Positions 23,005-34,386 are shown, counted from the first letter of the stretch. The stretch is DNA of 64,000 bases from Myotis daubentonii (GCF_963259705.1 NC_081844.1:19081715-19145714), one strand, 5' to 3'. Numbers and translations are program-made. Notes: generated by a model not told the origin, from the sequence alone.

Positions 23005-23160
23005 CTACGCTGAGCACGTCTGCATGGCCCAGCTGTGTAAAAACAGGAAAGTGACTTCACGTCTCAGTGTCTTGCTGTCCACCCATGTTAAATGTGAACA
23101 GTGGCAATCATCCTAGAAGGTTCTTGGGAGATTAAATAGATAATGAAAACAAAGCACTTA
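23005..23160 (+). mobile_element. MIR fragment
   Basis: GTGACTTCACGTCTCAGTGT, TTAAATGTGAACAGTGGCAA and GGGAGATTAAATAGATAATG follow the MIR order. It abuts the SPIN copy. Confidence 0.5.
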
Positions 23161-23162
23161 GC

Positions 23163-23384
23163 CAGTGGTTCTCAACCTTCCTGACGCTGCGACACTTTAA
23201 TACAGTTCCTCATGTTGTGGTGACCCCCAATTTCATTGTTACAAATTGAACATGATTAAAGCATAGTGATTAATCACAAAAACAATATATAATTATATAT
23301 GTGTTTTCCGATGGTCTTAGGCAACCCCTGTGAAAGGGTCCTTCGACCCCCAAAGGGGTCGCGACCCACAGGTGAGGACCGCTG
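23163..23384 (-). mobile_element. SPIN-type hAT MITE, copy 2
   Basis: Same family and internal sequence as the copy at 8601-8823 but in the opposite orientation: starts CAGTGGTTCTCAACC and ends GAGGACCGCTG. The flanks share only CTTAG, so the target duplication has decayed. Confidence 0.88.
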
Positions 23385-24581
23385 GCTTAGGGCCTGCTTC
23401 CTCACCAACACCCAATAACTGTTAGGGGAAGCACCCCCTATCTGGAGATGTGAGTTTTCATGCCTTGCTTTTCTGCACTGCCTTATATGGAATCTTAGTC
23501 GATCTAGGGTACCCACATTGCATGGAGGGGAATTTGGGCCATGGGAGTGGGGAGGCAAAGAGGAAAGCCATCCCGGGCCTCTCTTTGACTTCCAAACGAG
23601 ACCTTCGTCAGACAGAGTTTTGAAAGGTAAAGCCAGAGCCAGGTTTAATTATGATGTGAAAGGAAGAACCAGGCAATAGAAGCCATGAATGCCAGGCACA
23701 GTGCTCACACCTTACAATTGAAGAGGTTAGATGAGGACGAAGGTCCCTGCCCCCCCTCCCCCGGGGGTGTGGGTGAGACAGGGCAGGATTGCCAAGGAGA
23801 GTAGCAAGAGGCGGGAGCTGACGGAGGCGGGAACCTAGGGGCAGGGCAAGCAGTCCAGTTCCTCCCCTGCAACCACCAGGCAGAGGGACAGGCAGTGACA
23901 ACACAAGGCGGATACTTGGCTGAGCTGCAGCTGAGGACACAGCACCCCTCCCGCTATCCCAAAACCCAGACACCTATAGTCCCAACCTACGTGACAAAAG
24001 ATAATTCCCGACCTTCAGGGGGCACTGGCTTTTCTTTTGGCGGCCCAGTGGGTGTTTCTTTCTGGAAGCCCAGCATCTGAATCCCCATCCAAGCCTAGGG
24101 AGTCCCCACCATGGGAAGTCAGCCCCCCACTGACAACAGAAGCCCCAGGGTCAACAGTTCGATGGATCAAACTGTGGGCCTCAGTTCCCCATGTGTTCCT
24201 GTGTCCCGCCCTGTGCCACACCATTGTGCATCCTTCCTTTGTAAGAAGGAGGGTATTTCCCAGTCCTGCTCTGGGGCTTGGCCATGTCATTTACTTTGGC
24301 TAAAGACATATGGGCAGAAGCATCAGCATACAAGTTCCGAATCTGGACCTTAGGAGGCCTCACGTGACTCCGCTTGTCCTCTGGCACCATTTTGGGAGAA
24401 CTTTACGTGAGCTGGCTGCTGGTCTGAAGATGAAGACAGGTAGGGCTAAGCACCCCCTCACCCTACCCCACCCTGCTACTCCACAGCCTTGCACCTGGAA
24501 GCAGAGCTGCCCAACTGAGGGCAGCATAGAACAGGCATCCCAGTTGAGTCACAGATACATGAAAACCACCCATTTATTTTT

Positions 24582-24913
24582 TTTCCTTATTTATTTTGTT
24601 AGCCCTCACCCAAAGATATTTTTTCCATTGATTTTTAGAAAGTGGGAGGGAAGGATCGAGGGAGGGAGGGAGGGAGGGAGGGAGAAGAGGAGGGAAGGGC
24701 AGGGGAGGGGAGGGGAGGGGAGGGGAGAGGGAGGAGAGGAGAAGAGAAACATTGATGTGAGACACATGGATTGGTTGCCTCCTGCACGTGCCCTGACCAG
24801 ATCTGGGGATCGAACCCAAAACCCAAGTACATGCCCTTGACTGGAAATCGAACCCAGAACTCTTTGGTGCACAGGCCAAAGCTCTAACCATTTAGCAACA
24901 TGGCTAAGGCCCA
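24582..24913 (-). mobile_element. VES SINE with (GGGA)n expansion
   Basis: Reverse copy from AGCCCTCACCCAAAGATAT to CTAACCATTTAGCAACATGG; flanks CCATTTATTTTT on both sides. The internal CT tail is expanded to an irregular GGGA/GGGGA run at 24655-24745. Confidence 0.85.
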
Positions 24914-25043
24914 GCCATTTATTTTTGCATGCCACTGAGACTTGGGTTGTTTGTTACATGTTGTCAGCAGCTGACTAGCACACTCACAAACTCACTTTCC
25001 TGGGGATCCAGGCAGCTAGGTTGGCACAGGACACGGACTAGGC

Positions 25044-25269
25044 CAGTGGTCGGCAAATTGCGGCTCGGCAAACTGTGGCTCGCGAGCCACATGCGGCTCT
25101 TTGGCCCCTTGAGTGTGGCTTTTCCACAAAATACCGACTTCTGCGCATGGGCCACGAAGTTTCCATCGCACTGTACATGCGTGCCTGCACGTGGTATTTT
25201 ATGGAAGAGCCACACTCAAGGGACCAAAGAGCCGCATGTGGCTCGCGAGCCGCAGTTTGCCGACCACGG
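25044..25269. mobile_element. hAT MITE with long near-palindromic arms
   Basis: Flanked by GACTAGGC on both sides (25036-25043 and 25270-25277). Ends CAGTGGTCGGCAAA and TTTGCCGACCACGG. Each arm of roughly 80 bases (GCTCGCGAGCCACATGCGGC and onward) is repeated inverted at the other end, so the element could fold into a long hairpin. Confidence 0.88.
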
Positions 25270-26205
25270 GACTAGGCCAATAGGATGTTTCCACTCAGGA
25301 AAAAGTGATGCAAAGAAACAGCATCAAGGCAGGAGTATCCAGTTTCCAGGGACAGCTATGGCCGAGGGCCAAGGGCAGATGACTGCCAGTTGAGACATCT
25401 GGATTCTGTGGTGGTGGCAGAAGTGTCCTCACCAGTCAGTCCCCTGACCTGATTTCAGCTGATCACCCCAGCTGCCTTGCCACCTTGATTCTTCCTGTTT
25501 TCTGAGCGTGATTTTCCAGTCTTCCTGCCACTTCTGTAAGCAACCCAACAGCCCTCCAAAGCACATCTTTGCCACTGAAATCGGCCAGTTTCTGTTGTTT
25601 GCAAATAAAATCCCTGACTTACATAAGACTGGGAAATCCCAGCATCTGTTACCTTTACATTATAATTTTGTTAAGTGTTTGGGTTGCAAATAACAGAATA
25701 GCTGGCCACTAGTATCTTACGATACGAAGACTCTTAAGCAGTACAGACATTGTGATTCTCAGAAAAAGGAGTCTGGAGATCAGAGGTCCCAGGGTAGGAC
25801 TGGTGGCCTCATGATTTCAGGGCTCTGGGAGGCAGCCTCTCTGTGCTTCTCTTAACTTGCTCCTCATGGCCACAAGAGGGCTGCAGAAACTCCTGCATAC
25901 GGTCCTCATAGGAAGCATGAAGGGATTGAAGGGGGCAATAGGGCCTTTTCCATGACCAGAAACCCCCACCTCAGACCTTCCCTTAAAGCTTGGCCAGAGC
26001 TGGGAAATTTGCCCAGGCTGAAAACAACCCCTGCAAAAGGCATTACCAAAAAAAAAAAAAAGCTGAGCCAAATCCTAAATTAACCCCCACCCAAGGCTGG
26101 GCACACTGCAGCTGGCGCCAAATCAAGGCTCTATGGGTGAGGAGGGAGAAATGGCTGCCAGAATAGCAACAGTAGGGTCAGCCACAACAATTAAGCTGGG
26201 GTCTT

Positions 26206-26335
26206 TTCTTAAAAAAAATTTTTTTTTTATTGATTTTAGAGAAAAACATCAATGTGAGAAACATTAATTAATAAGTTGCCTCCCGCCCGCACTCTGACCA
26301 GGGGTAGAACCCGCAATCTGGGCATGTGCCCAGAG
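26206..26335 (-). mobile_element. 5'-truncated VES SINE
   Basis: Only the tail and middle are present, yet it has a target duplication TTAAGCTGGGGTCTT / TTAAGCTGAGGTCTT, so it inserted truncated. Confidence 0.83.
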
Positions 26336-27044
26336 TTAAGCTGAGGTCTTATTGTGTGGGGAGCATGGTCTCGAGGACCATCTGCCCTTGGGGTCCACGG
26401 ATAGCGCCCACAGACACTAGAGTGCATGAGGCTCTGCTCCCACCTCCCCACCCAGAACTTCTCATTTGTGTAACAAACATTCCTGGCTGTGCCTCCTGGG
26501 ACACACGGCCAGGTGCCCCTAATAAAACCCGTGCGCGGAGACTCCACCATGAGAAGGGAAATCTCTGGGGCCGTGAGAACAGAGGAGCTGTAGCTACATT
26601 CCAGGACACAAAGCCAGGGGCAGATTTCCAAACTGGCCAGGTCTGGGGCAGATTCCCACCTCACACGACTCCCCCGAGGCCCCTTTGGCCCTTGCTGGCT
26701 GAAAGGCCCCAGAAGTCACACTTGGCCTCCCTCTCACGGGCCTGCATCCCACTGTCCCTGGAGACAGCGTTTTCCCACAACCCCAGCCCAGGTGCAGAGG
26801 GAGGCTCCAGGAGCCCGAGGTGGGGAAGCAGGCCATCTGGCAGGAGACGGGCTTTCCCCAGGCTCGGTCCTCATGGATGCTGCCCTGGGTGAAAGGTGAA
26901 GAGAAGTGATAAGGTGATAGGCTGCAGACTCCTTCAGGGAGCCACACAGAAAGGGCCAGGCTGGCCCAGGGGCATGTGCACAAGCTATTTGTTCAACTGT
27001 GTATGAGCAAGCACATGTGTGCAGGTATGCCTGAGTAAGCATGT

Positions 27045-27065
27045 GTGCGTGTGTGTGTGTGTGTG
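27045..27065 (+). repeat. (GT)n microsatellite
   Basis: Short run of GT dinucleotides. Confidence 0.8.
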
Positions 27066-28240
27066 CAACTCTCTGTATATGGGTACACATGTTCTGCCTT
27101 TCTCCAAAGGACACAAACATTCACAAAGTTTCAAGCCAGTTTCTGCTAAATTAAAAACAGCTTTTTCGTGTTTAAAGTTTACAATACGAAAAATAATTTT
27201 CCTTTCTTCCGGGGGGGTGGTGAATGGAGAAGGAGGGGTAGAGAGCCCCCGAGAACATTCCACGAACCAGCCCAGACGGTTACGCACAATCGACTGGTTA
27301 GATACGGCAGCACCCCCTCCACCCTGCACCGGCACCCCTGCCAGCTCATTGGGGACAAGATGTTCTGAGGTGTGAGCTGATCTGGGGAACTTGTAGCTGG
27401 CAAAGGCTTCTCACTGCCCCCTGAAGGGGCCGTGCCGCTAGCAGAAAAGGGTTCTTTTGGGGGAGCTCAGGTTAGGGAGGTGAGAAGAGGCCAAAATGTT
27501 CTGGTAAGTCCCCAAGGACCCTGCTTTCCTTCCAATGCCCCTGAAAGCATGGGCTCCTTCCTGGTTCCCAACCAAGTTCCTATTTCAGCACTGCCTCCCA
27601 ACTCAGCCTCACCCTGGGGGCCCCGTGGCTGCTGGGCGGGAGCACCAGGCCTGTGGTGCGTTTTGAGGGTGACCTGGAAGCCTCCCCTCTCAGAAGGCTG
27701 GACGTGAACAAGCAGGCAGTCTCTACCAAAGTACAGCCCCATTCACAGTGAGGCTGCCACAAAACCAAGGGCTGGGGCAGCTTGTGGAGCTCTTGGCCCC
27801 TATGGGAGCGTAATGACTTCATGCTTCCTTTAGGCCTGCCCTGTCTCCTCTGCATTGCAGCCTCTGGGAGAGGGCTCCACAGCCGCCCGATCTTGCACCC
27901 CAGAACCGAGCAGATGGAGACAGAACCTGTTAGGGCTGAATGCTGGTTGGTGGCAGGGGGCCAGACCACCAGGCACATAGAACAGCCTGGAGAGTTGCCA
28001 GAGGCCACGAAGTTTGCCCTCTGTCTTCCCAGCATCCAGTAGAAGAACCGGCCCCACTTCCTGCTGCCCTCACTCACATCCCTGAGCTAAAGACTGGACC
28101 TTTTCCAGCTCTTCTGCAAGGATGGGAAAGGGTGAGGTGGGAGAGGGGGCCCCAAATGCACAGAGGACAGGAGGAATCTGTGACCTATCAGGCTCCACAA
28201 ACTCGGCACGGGGCCTGCTCCATCTTTTCACCATAACATT

Positions 28241-28246
28241 TTTATT
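28241..28246 (-). terminator. KLHL26: Poly(A) signal AATAAA, KLHL26
   Basis: Canonical AATAAA on the minus strand about 2.1 kb after the KLHL26 stop codon, in an A/U-rich context (TATTTAATAAAAATG). It is the first such hexamer downstream of the stop that I can find; cleavage would fall near 28220-28228. Confidence 0.65.
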
Positions 28247-28983
28247 AAATACAAGGAAAATATTAGGAGACGACGTCTGCTAAGGTATGAGGTTAATTCT
28301 TTACACAGCGAGTGGGTCACAGAAACATGACATCAATCGTCTGTTAGCAGCAGAAGAGACACTTTAAGTTGCCCCAAGGGTATAAATCCCATTTATAAGG
28401 CAGCGGTGCTGGCCTCTTTAAAAAAAAGCAAAATGGAACAACAATAAAAAGATTTAGAGACCAAAACAAATGTGGCTGGAGATGCCATGAAGCCCTTGAA
28501 GAGAGAGGCTCCTGCCTACTGACTCCCCAGCTGGCAGCCTTGGGCAGGTGGCACTTCACCCTGAGCACAGGACAAAGAGGGAGTGCAGGGCTGGAGAGTA
28601 GATGAAATGAAAGTCCCGAACAGACCCAGGGAGTGCAGATGCACTGGGATCCTAAAGCAGCACCCTCCTTCATCCGTGGGACAGGGACATATCAGCCCAG
28701 TTCTCCTCAGGGCCCCCCAGGTGGCCCAGTGCCCAGTGGAGGCCCGACATCCATGAGGACCATCTCTGGAAGCGGCTGTGGTCTCTCCTCCTGAAATCGA
28801 ATGAGCAAACACCCTGAGGTGCTCAGACCAAGGACGGGAATAGGAACAAACGCTGAACCTCCTGTGCGGCCCTCTCCCATTCAGCAGCTTGGGCTTATTG
28901 GGGAGACAGAACTGTCCTCTGGTCATCAATCCAAGTTGGGTGCTTCTGAGCCCCTCCAGCTCCAGAGAAGTGGGGTACAGTTA

Positions 28984-29626
28984 TCTATAATAATAAACAG
29001 GTAATAGGCAAATCGACCGAATGACCAACAGCAGAACGACAGTCTGGGCGACCTTCTGGACGACCACGCTATGACATGCACTGGCGCCAGGCCAGCCAAG
29101 GGGGGTGCAATGAGATTGGTGGGTGGGGGCCCCCTGCCATCACCCCACGATCACCCCACAGAAGGAGGCCCAGGCCACCAGCCGGCGGGGCAATTGATGG
29201 GGGGAGGGGGGAGCCTCCACAATCGCCCCAAAGAGGGAGGCCCAGGCTACCGGGCCAGCCAGCTGGTGGCCACAGACGGAGTCCCAGGTGGGTGGATGGG
29301 GCTCCCTCTGCACAGCCATCAATCACAGAGCCCCATGATCGATCACCCTGAAAAGGGAGGCCCAGGCCAGCCAAGTGATCGCACCCCATGCCTGTCACCC
29401 ACAGAGGGGAGGCAACTGGTGACGGGAGGCGTGGGGGGGCAGTGCTACACAGATGGCAAGTAGTGGCAGTGGCGGAGGCGGGGCCAGCTGCTGGCAGCCG
29501 GGGAAGGAAAGCCCCAATAGGCCCTGATAGCCGGCCAGGCCTAGGGACTCTACCAGAGGGGTCCCTGATTGCGAGAGGGCACAGGCTGGGCTGAGGGACA
29601 CCCTACTTCGTGCACTGGGCCTCTAG
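28984..29626 (+). mobile_element. Non-autonomous Helitron (HeliBat-like)
   Basis: Starts TC (5' flank A at 28983), followed by AATAATAAACAGGTAATAGGC and AAATCGACC, the form of HeliBat 5' ends. It ends TTCGTGCACTGGGCCTCTAG with T at 29627, so insertion is between A and T with no target duplication, as Helitrons do. It is 643 bases with no Rep/helicase coding. The interior has repeated GGGAGGCCCAGGC units near 29163, 29238 and 29357. Confidence 0.88.
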
Positions 29627-29645
29627 TTTAAAAATACATGTGTGT

Positions 29646-29821
29646 GCCTTGGCCAGAATTGCTCAGTGGTTAGAGCATCAGCCCATGCACCAAAAGGTTG
29701 TCGGTTCAGTTCCCGGTTAAGGGCACATACCTGCATTACAGGTTCCATCCCTAGCCCTGGTTGGGGTGCATGCAGGAGACAACCAAATGTGTCTCTCTCA
29801 CATTGATGTTTCTCCTTCTCT

Positions 29822-29873
<52 letters not shown>

Positions 29874-29963
29874 TCTCCTCCTCCCTCCCTCCCTCCCTTC
29901 CACTCTCTCTAAAAATCAATGGAAAAAATATCCTTGGGTGAGGATTAACAAAACAAGCAAACA
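29646..29963 (+). mobile_element. VES SINE in KLHL26 3' UTR
   Basis: ATTGCTCAGTGGTTAGAGC head, a (TC)n run at about 29820-29870, tail CTTGGGTGAGGATTAAC. Flanks AAAATACATGTGTG / AAAATACACATGCG. Twenty bases from the Helitron. Confidence 0.86.
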
Positions 29964-30384
29964 AAATACACATGCGCAAGAAACTTGGGGTGGGGAGAGT
30001 GGCATACTATGAATTTGGATTGACACTAATGAGCCTGCATATGAACATCTGAGATTGCTGGACTGAGGGATGGGAGAAGTGGGGCACAATAATACCCCAA
30101 AGAGACCCCCTATTCCAACCCATGAGTGAGGACCCTGTGCAGACGAGGAAACTGCCTTAGGCTCAAGTTTTCTGCCACAACACATCGGCCTCCTCACTGG
30201 CAGGCTCCCTGGGCAGGCAGAGAGCCAAGATCTGCTTTGGGAAGGAAAGACCCTAGGAAGGAGGCTTATCAACACAGCGGGACTATACAGCCAGCCCACG
30301 GGGAGGACACGTGCTCACCAAACCCCTGGCAAGAACAGCATGCAGCCAGGTCATGGGTGTGTGGGTGGGGGGGCATCCCGGGAG

Positions 30385-31966
30385 CTACCTCCTGCTTCCG
30401 GCCCGGGGCAGCAGGACTGGGGCACAGGCAATGCCTGCAAAAGACTCAGGGAAGTGCAGGTCGCGTTCCCATTCATCTGTCTCGGTGTTGTATACCTGCA
30501 CGATGCCTGTCACATTGTTGAGGCGCCAGTTATAGCCCCCAACAACATAAATTTTTCTGTCCAGCAGGCAGCAGCCGGCCTCTGACTGGCCGGCCCTCAT
30601 GGGGCTCACGCTGGTCCACTGGTCTGTTTCTGGTACATAGTACTCTACAGCTAGCACGTCAAAGCAGCGGTCCATATGGTCCATGCGGCCACCCAGGGCG
30701 TAAATGCGGCCGCCAGCACCCACCATGGCATGCAACACACGGGGTTCGCTCATGGGTGCCTTGAACTCCCACTGGTCGGCTGCCGGGTCATAGCAGTGCA
30801 GCGCCTTCTTGTCCTCCACGGAGATGCCATAGCCACCGGAAATGTAAAGGCGGCCCCCGGCCGAGGCACCCGCGTGGCCCCAGGTGCGGCGCTTCAACGA
30901 GCAGGCATAGCCCCACTCGTTGCGCCGCGGGCAGTATCTTTCAACGGAGGCCAGGCTGCCGGCCCGGTTGCGGCCGCCCGTGGCATAGACCATGCCGCAC
31001 AGCACGTTCAGCTGGAACTGGATGCGGCTCTCCTGCATGGCCTGCAAGCGCAGCCAGCGGTTCAGGTGAGGGTCGTAGCGGTAGCAGGCATCCACTGCAC
31101 CCTCACCACTGCGATATTGCAGGTGCTGGCCCCCGGCCACATACACAAAGTTGTCCAGCACAGCCACGCATGTGTGGCTGCAGCCCACCTCCATCTCGGT
31201 GAGCTCGCGGAAGTGACAGGCTCCCGGCTCAGGCAGGTGGTATACTTTGCTACTGACAGCGTGGTCACTGTCAGTGTAGGGGGTGCCACCAAAGGCCACC
31301 AGCGAGGGCACATCGGAGCGCACAATCGTGCGCGGGGACTGCATCTCGTGCTGCCGAAAAGGCAGCACCTGGTAGTTGAAGGCCTCTAGCAGGTACTGGC
31401 GGCAGAGCACGTCCTCCACCATCAGGTCCAGCGTCTGCACACTATCCACCAAGTCAGACGAGTGCATGAGTGGGAAACGGATATGGCAGAGCACATGGCT
31501 GGCGCGTGGCCGCCGGGCAGGGTCATGCTGCAGCCAGCGGACAGCAGCTCGGAACAGGTCGATCTCGGCACAGCTCTGTAGGCGGTTGCTCTGCAGGAAG
31601 AAAACGAGGCGCTCCAGTGGCAGCTGCAGGAAATCATCTTCCGCAGCGATCTGCAGGAAATGCCGGAAGGTGAAGGCATCCACCGACTCTTTGAGGGAGG
31701 CCAGGCTGAAGGTGGTGGCCATGTGACCGATGTGCAGGCAGGTCTCCACGCTCATGGCAGCCTTGAGGAACTCCTCACACAGCTCCACCACTGGCAGCAT
31801 CTGCAGGAACACAGCTGCGCCCAGCACATCCTGCACACAGTCCAGGTCCAGCGTCACCTCGGCACTGTAGGCAAAGTCAATGATGTGCCGCAGGCCACGC
31901 GCTGACAAGCCCTTCAGTTCAATGATGTCCTGGCTGGCCTCCCTCATGCCGCCTGTGAACATGGCC
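30385..31966 (-). CDS. KLHL26: KLHL26 coding exon 3 (end of BTB, BACK, six Kelch repeats)
   Basis: Kelch-like protein 26 is a BTB-BACK-Kelch protein, the class that acts as substrate adaptors of CUL3-RING ubiquitin ligases. This exon supplies residues 89-615. It begins after a minus-strand acceptor (ttctgaccctcag) with RAMFTGGMREA, completing the BTB domain (about 49-159). The BACK domain follows (about 163-265), then a six-bladed Kelch propeller (about 309-608). Gly-Gly doublets mark the blades: VAFGG 312-316, YVAGG, YATGG, YISGG, YALGG and YVVGG (563-566). The stop TAG is at 30387-30385. The reading frame stays open upstream into intron 2 but that part is not Kelch-like; the acceptor fixes the true exon start. 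Together with exons 1 and 2 the protein is 615 residues, the length I recall for human KLHL26. It looks intact, with no frameshift. Confidence 0.97.
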
Positions 31967-33179
31967 CTGAGGGTCAGAAACACAGCATGTGGGTCCAGGG
32001 CACCAACAGACGTCGTGGCCACTGGGATGGCCTGGCCCTGAGACACCGCCAGCAGGGCTTTGCCCACCAGGGTAAAGCAGGCCAGGTATGCATTAAAAAC
32101 ATGCAAAAAATAAAAGGCTTTTCAATCCACCCCAAGCCATGCATCTTCCTCCCAACAGCACTCTCGGCCTCTCCCGTGGGGCCCTGCCCGACCTCACCCA
32201 GATGTATGCTGCACTGGGGTAGGCTGGTTCTGAGGCCGGAGGCCAACTCCCTCCCTCCCTCTCCCCTCACCCTGCTCACGGCATGGCGATGTGGCTGTGC
32301 AGGAGGAGGCCAAACCTTAGCTTTGGCTCTGGGGAAAAGTCTCCAACCCCATATCAGTGCCCAGCCATGAAGACCAGTTCCTCAGTGAGCTCAGGAAATA
32401 TAGCGGGAACCCCAAGGGAATACACATCATGGTTCACAGAGTCCAGTACCTCCCCAGCACACTCACCTGAACAGGTGGCTCCACCTTCCCCTGCCTGAGT
32501 CTCAGCTGCTATCACACAGGGATGGGGAGGGAATAAGGGTCCCAGGCTGGAGTGCCTATTGGGCGCCCCCACTGGGGTCACTGATAGGTCCGAAGAAAGG
32601 CCCATGTAGTTAGGGGAGCCCCTAAAAATGACCCACGGGAGTCTCAGCCTGCTGTAAGATACCCCCCCCCCGCCCCTCGTGAATGGCCCCAAGTCTGTCA
32701 GCTGGGCTGTCCTGCTCTGAGGCATGGACCTGGGACACAGGACCTGGGTCTAAACCCCCCACAGCCTTTGGGAGGGGCCCCTCCAGGAAGAGGGCTAAGA
32801 ATCCCAGTGCCTGCTAGAAGTTCATGGCAGGTTCTAAAAGATGATGCATAAGAGGCTCCTCTCAGAGGGTGAGCTGGCCTTTCATCATAATTGTGACTGC
32901 CATCAACATACATCGTAAACATCATAACGGGTGACTGACGGAAGGGAACTTCCGTTGGCCATTTGCCTAACAAATGCTTGTCACCCAGTCCCTACGCTAG
33001 TATGGGCCAGGCGTAGGCCCCAGAGTAGGAACAGCTGAGCTTAATGCTGCCTTGGGACCATCAACGAACGACTGCCCAGCACTCCACAAAGCAGTGCCAT
33101 ATCGCTTCCAGGAGCAGCGCTCTGCCAGCCCCAGGGCCCTACCCCTTCTTGTCCCCGAGAGTCCCATCGGCCTGTCGAA

Positions 33180-33480
33180 GGCAGGAACAGTCATTGCGAC
33201 GGGAGGGAGCTTTGCCTTTTAAGGCCTTGCCGCTGCAGTGCCAGCGCAAAGGAGCCTTTAAAGGGCATTTCTGGCTGGGGCGGCCCGCCCGTCCCCAAAT
33301 CCAGAATAAAAATAGAAGCGGCGCCCCAGATGGCTTGGTTTCTCCAGCTCCCCAGAAGGGCCTCATTGAGCCCGCAGGGCGGGCAGTCGGGGGCACACTG
33401 GGCTGGACACCTAGCCTCGGAGAGTGTGCAGCCTGTGGTGCGCACCCGGGCTGGGACTCTGTGACACGGTCGCAGGAGCG
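33180..33480. promoter_or_regulatory. Candidate regulatory block in KLHL26 intron 2 (CArG + MEF2-like)
   Basis: A GC-rich 300-base block with a perfect CArG box CCTTTTAAGG at 33215-33224, a related CCTTTAAAGG-like stretch near 33253, and an A/T core AATAAAAATAG at 33305-33315 matching nine of ten MEF2 positions. No transposon signature covers it. A regulatory role is inference only. Confidence 0.35.
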
Positions 33481-33743
33481 CCTCAGCCACCACTGGCAAA
33501 GCAGAGTCAGAGACTCACCCCCAGGATGACACTCTTAGGAAAGGGTCTTCAGAGCAGACAGACCCAGACACTCAGCAAGGTCTCGCCTGTCACATGGGGA
33601 TTGCAACGGAGCCTGGCAAACTCGGGGGCCACCGCCTGGGAGTCCCCCCTGTCCTTCGGCCTGAGTGCAGGTATCGCAAGGGCAGGGATGTGTGCCAGTC
33701 CCTGCTGGATTCTGAGGCCAGCTCACACAGGTGTCAAAAACAC

Positions 33744-33786
33744 AGCAGAAACCTGGCCAAGCCCTGCCTCCCCTCAGGACAGAAAC
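33744..33786 (+). repeat. Direct repeat, left copy (near KLHL26 exon 2)
   Basis: About 42 bases (GAAACCTGGCCAAGCCCTGC and onward through CCCCTCAGG, AGAAAC) recurs with a few changes at 34387-34428, on the other side of exon 2. Confidence 0.75.
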
Positions 33787-34018
33787 GGCTGATTGGGTGC
33801 CCACAGGCCACTCTGTCCCCCAGGTTTGTTCTACTGGCCTGTGTAATATCCCTAAAAAGTCTGAGTAAGTTGCAAACCTGGGAAAAGTGGTAGGTTTACT
33901 GACGTTTGGGCCAACACCAGTCACCTTCCCTCAATGCCATCCCTCCCTAGCTAGAGTTGAACTTGCCCCTCTCAGAAGAATGTGCACTCTCCAGCCCATC
34001 CCCCAGGCCTGTGCTCAC

Positions 34019-34201
34019 CTGAAGTAGTCGCTGCATGCAGCCAGGACCACCTTGTGTGCATGGAAGGTCTCTCTGTTGACTGTGAGCACAACGTCCAGGA
34101 GCTGGCCCTGTGAGCGAAGTGTGGCCAGCCCCTGCAGGAGGCTGGTGCTATGGCAGGGTGCAGAGAAGGTGCACTTGAGAGCTCCATTCTTATCGGCCAT
34201 G
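34019..34201 (-). CDS. KLHL26: KLHL26 coding exon 2 (N-terminal half of BTB domain)
   Basis: Encodes residues 28-89 of KLHL26: ADKNGALKCTFSAP, then LLQGLATL and the BTB core LLDVVL, FHAHKVVLAACSDYF. The acceptor is ctcccatag before base 34201 and the donor is CAG followed by GTGAGC at 34018-34013. The exon is 183 bases and in-phase: exon 1 contributes AG to the split serine codon 28, and the last two bases AG join G from exon 3 to make Arg89. The His-Ala-His-Lys-Val motif is the conserved BTB segment after the first strands. Residue 29 is Met here, whereas I recall Thr at that position in human. Confidence 0.96.
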
Positions 34202-34386
34202 CTATGGGAGAACAGGGCGGAGTGTCAGGCTCAGAGGCTTCAGGGCCTCAGCCCGGGAATCCTGGACAGCTTGCCCAAGCTCTGAAGCTGCCCCAGGCAT
34301 GGGAAAAATCACCAGGATCCGCCCCAGAGAAGTAGAAACAAGATCTGGGTCCTGACTGCCACCTGCCCACTGAGCCTTGGCAGTAG

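Larger units (their letters stand above)
18500..28219. other. Intergenic interval CRTC1-KLHL26
   Basis: Between the CRTC1 promoter and the inferred KLHL26 3' end. It holds SINEs, an L1 3' end, a SPIN copy and a hAT MITE, listed separately. Parts 19548-20649, 20928-21770, 23385-24569, 25278-26190 and 26350-28219 contain nothing I can identify; open frames there are short and featureless. Confidence 0.7.
28220..30384 (-). other. KLHL26: KLHL26 3' UTR (inferred)
   Basis: From the stop codon downstream on the minus strand, the only AATAAA I see is at 28246-28241. The sequence before it (A/T-rich, U-rich runs) looks like a normal 3' UTR end. If that site is used, the terminal exon includes a VES SINE (29646-29963) and a Helitron (28984-29626), both transcribed antisense to their own orientation. 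The UTR extent is inferred. Confidence 0.65.
31967..34018 (-). other. KLHL26: KLHL26 intron 2
   Basis: A 2.05-kb intron with GTGAGC donor and a pyrimidine-rich ...ctgaccctcag acceptor. It has no recognisable transposon. A GC-richer block at about 33180-33480 carries a CArG box and a MEF2-like site and is listed separately. Confidence 0.85.

Noticed and set aside
30676..31389. 237-codon frame on the plus strand opposite KLHL26 exon 3
   Set aside because: Antisense shadow of the GC-rich Kelch-coding exon; codon pattern and composition mirror the real gene.
32045..32106. KLHL26 exon 3 frame extended upstream to a start in intron 2
   Set aside because: The first codon is TTG, not ATG, and the acceptor at 31967-31968 joins the exon exactly to the BTB domain of exon 2; upstream residues do not fit a Kelch protein.
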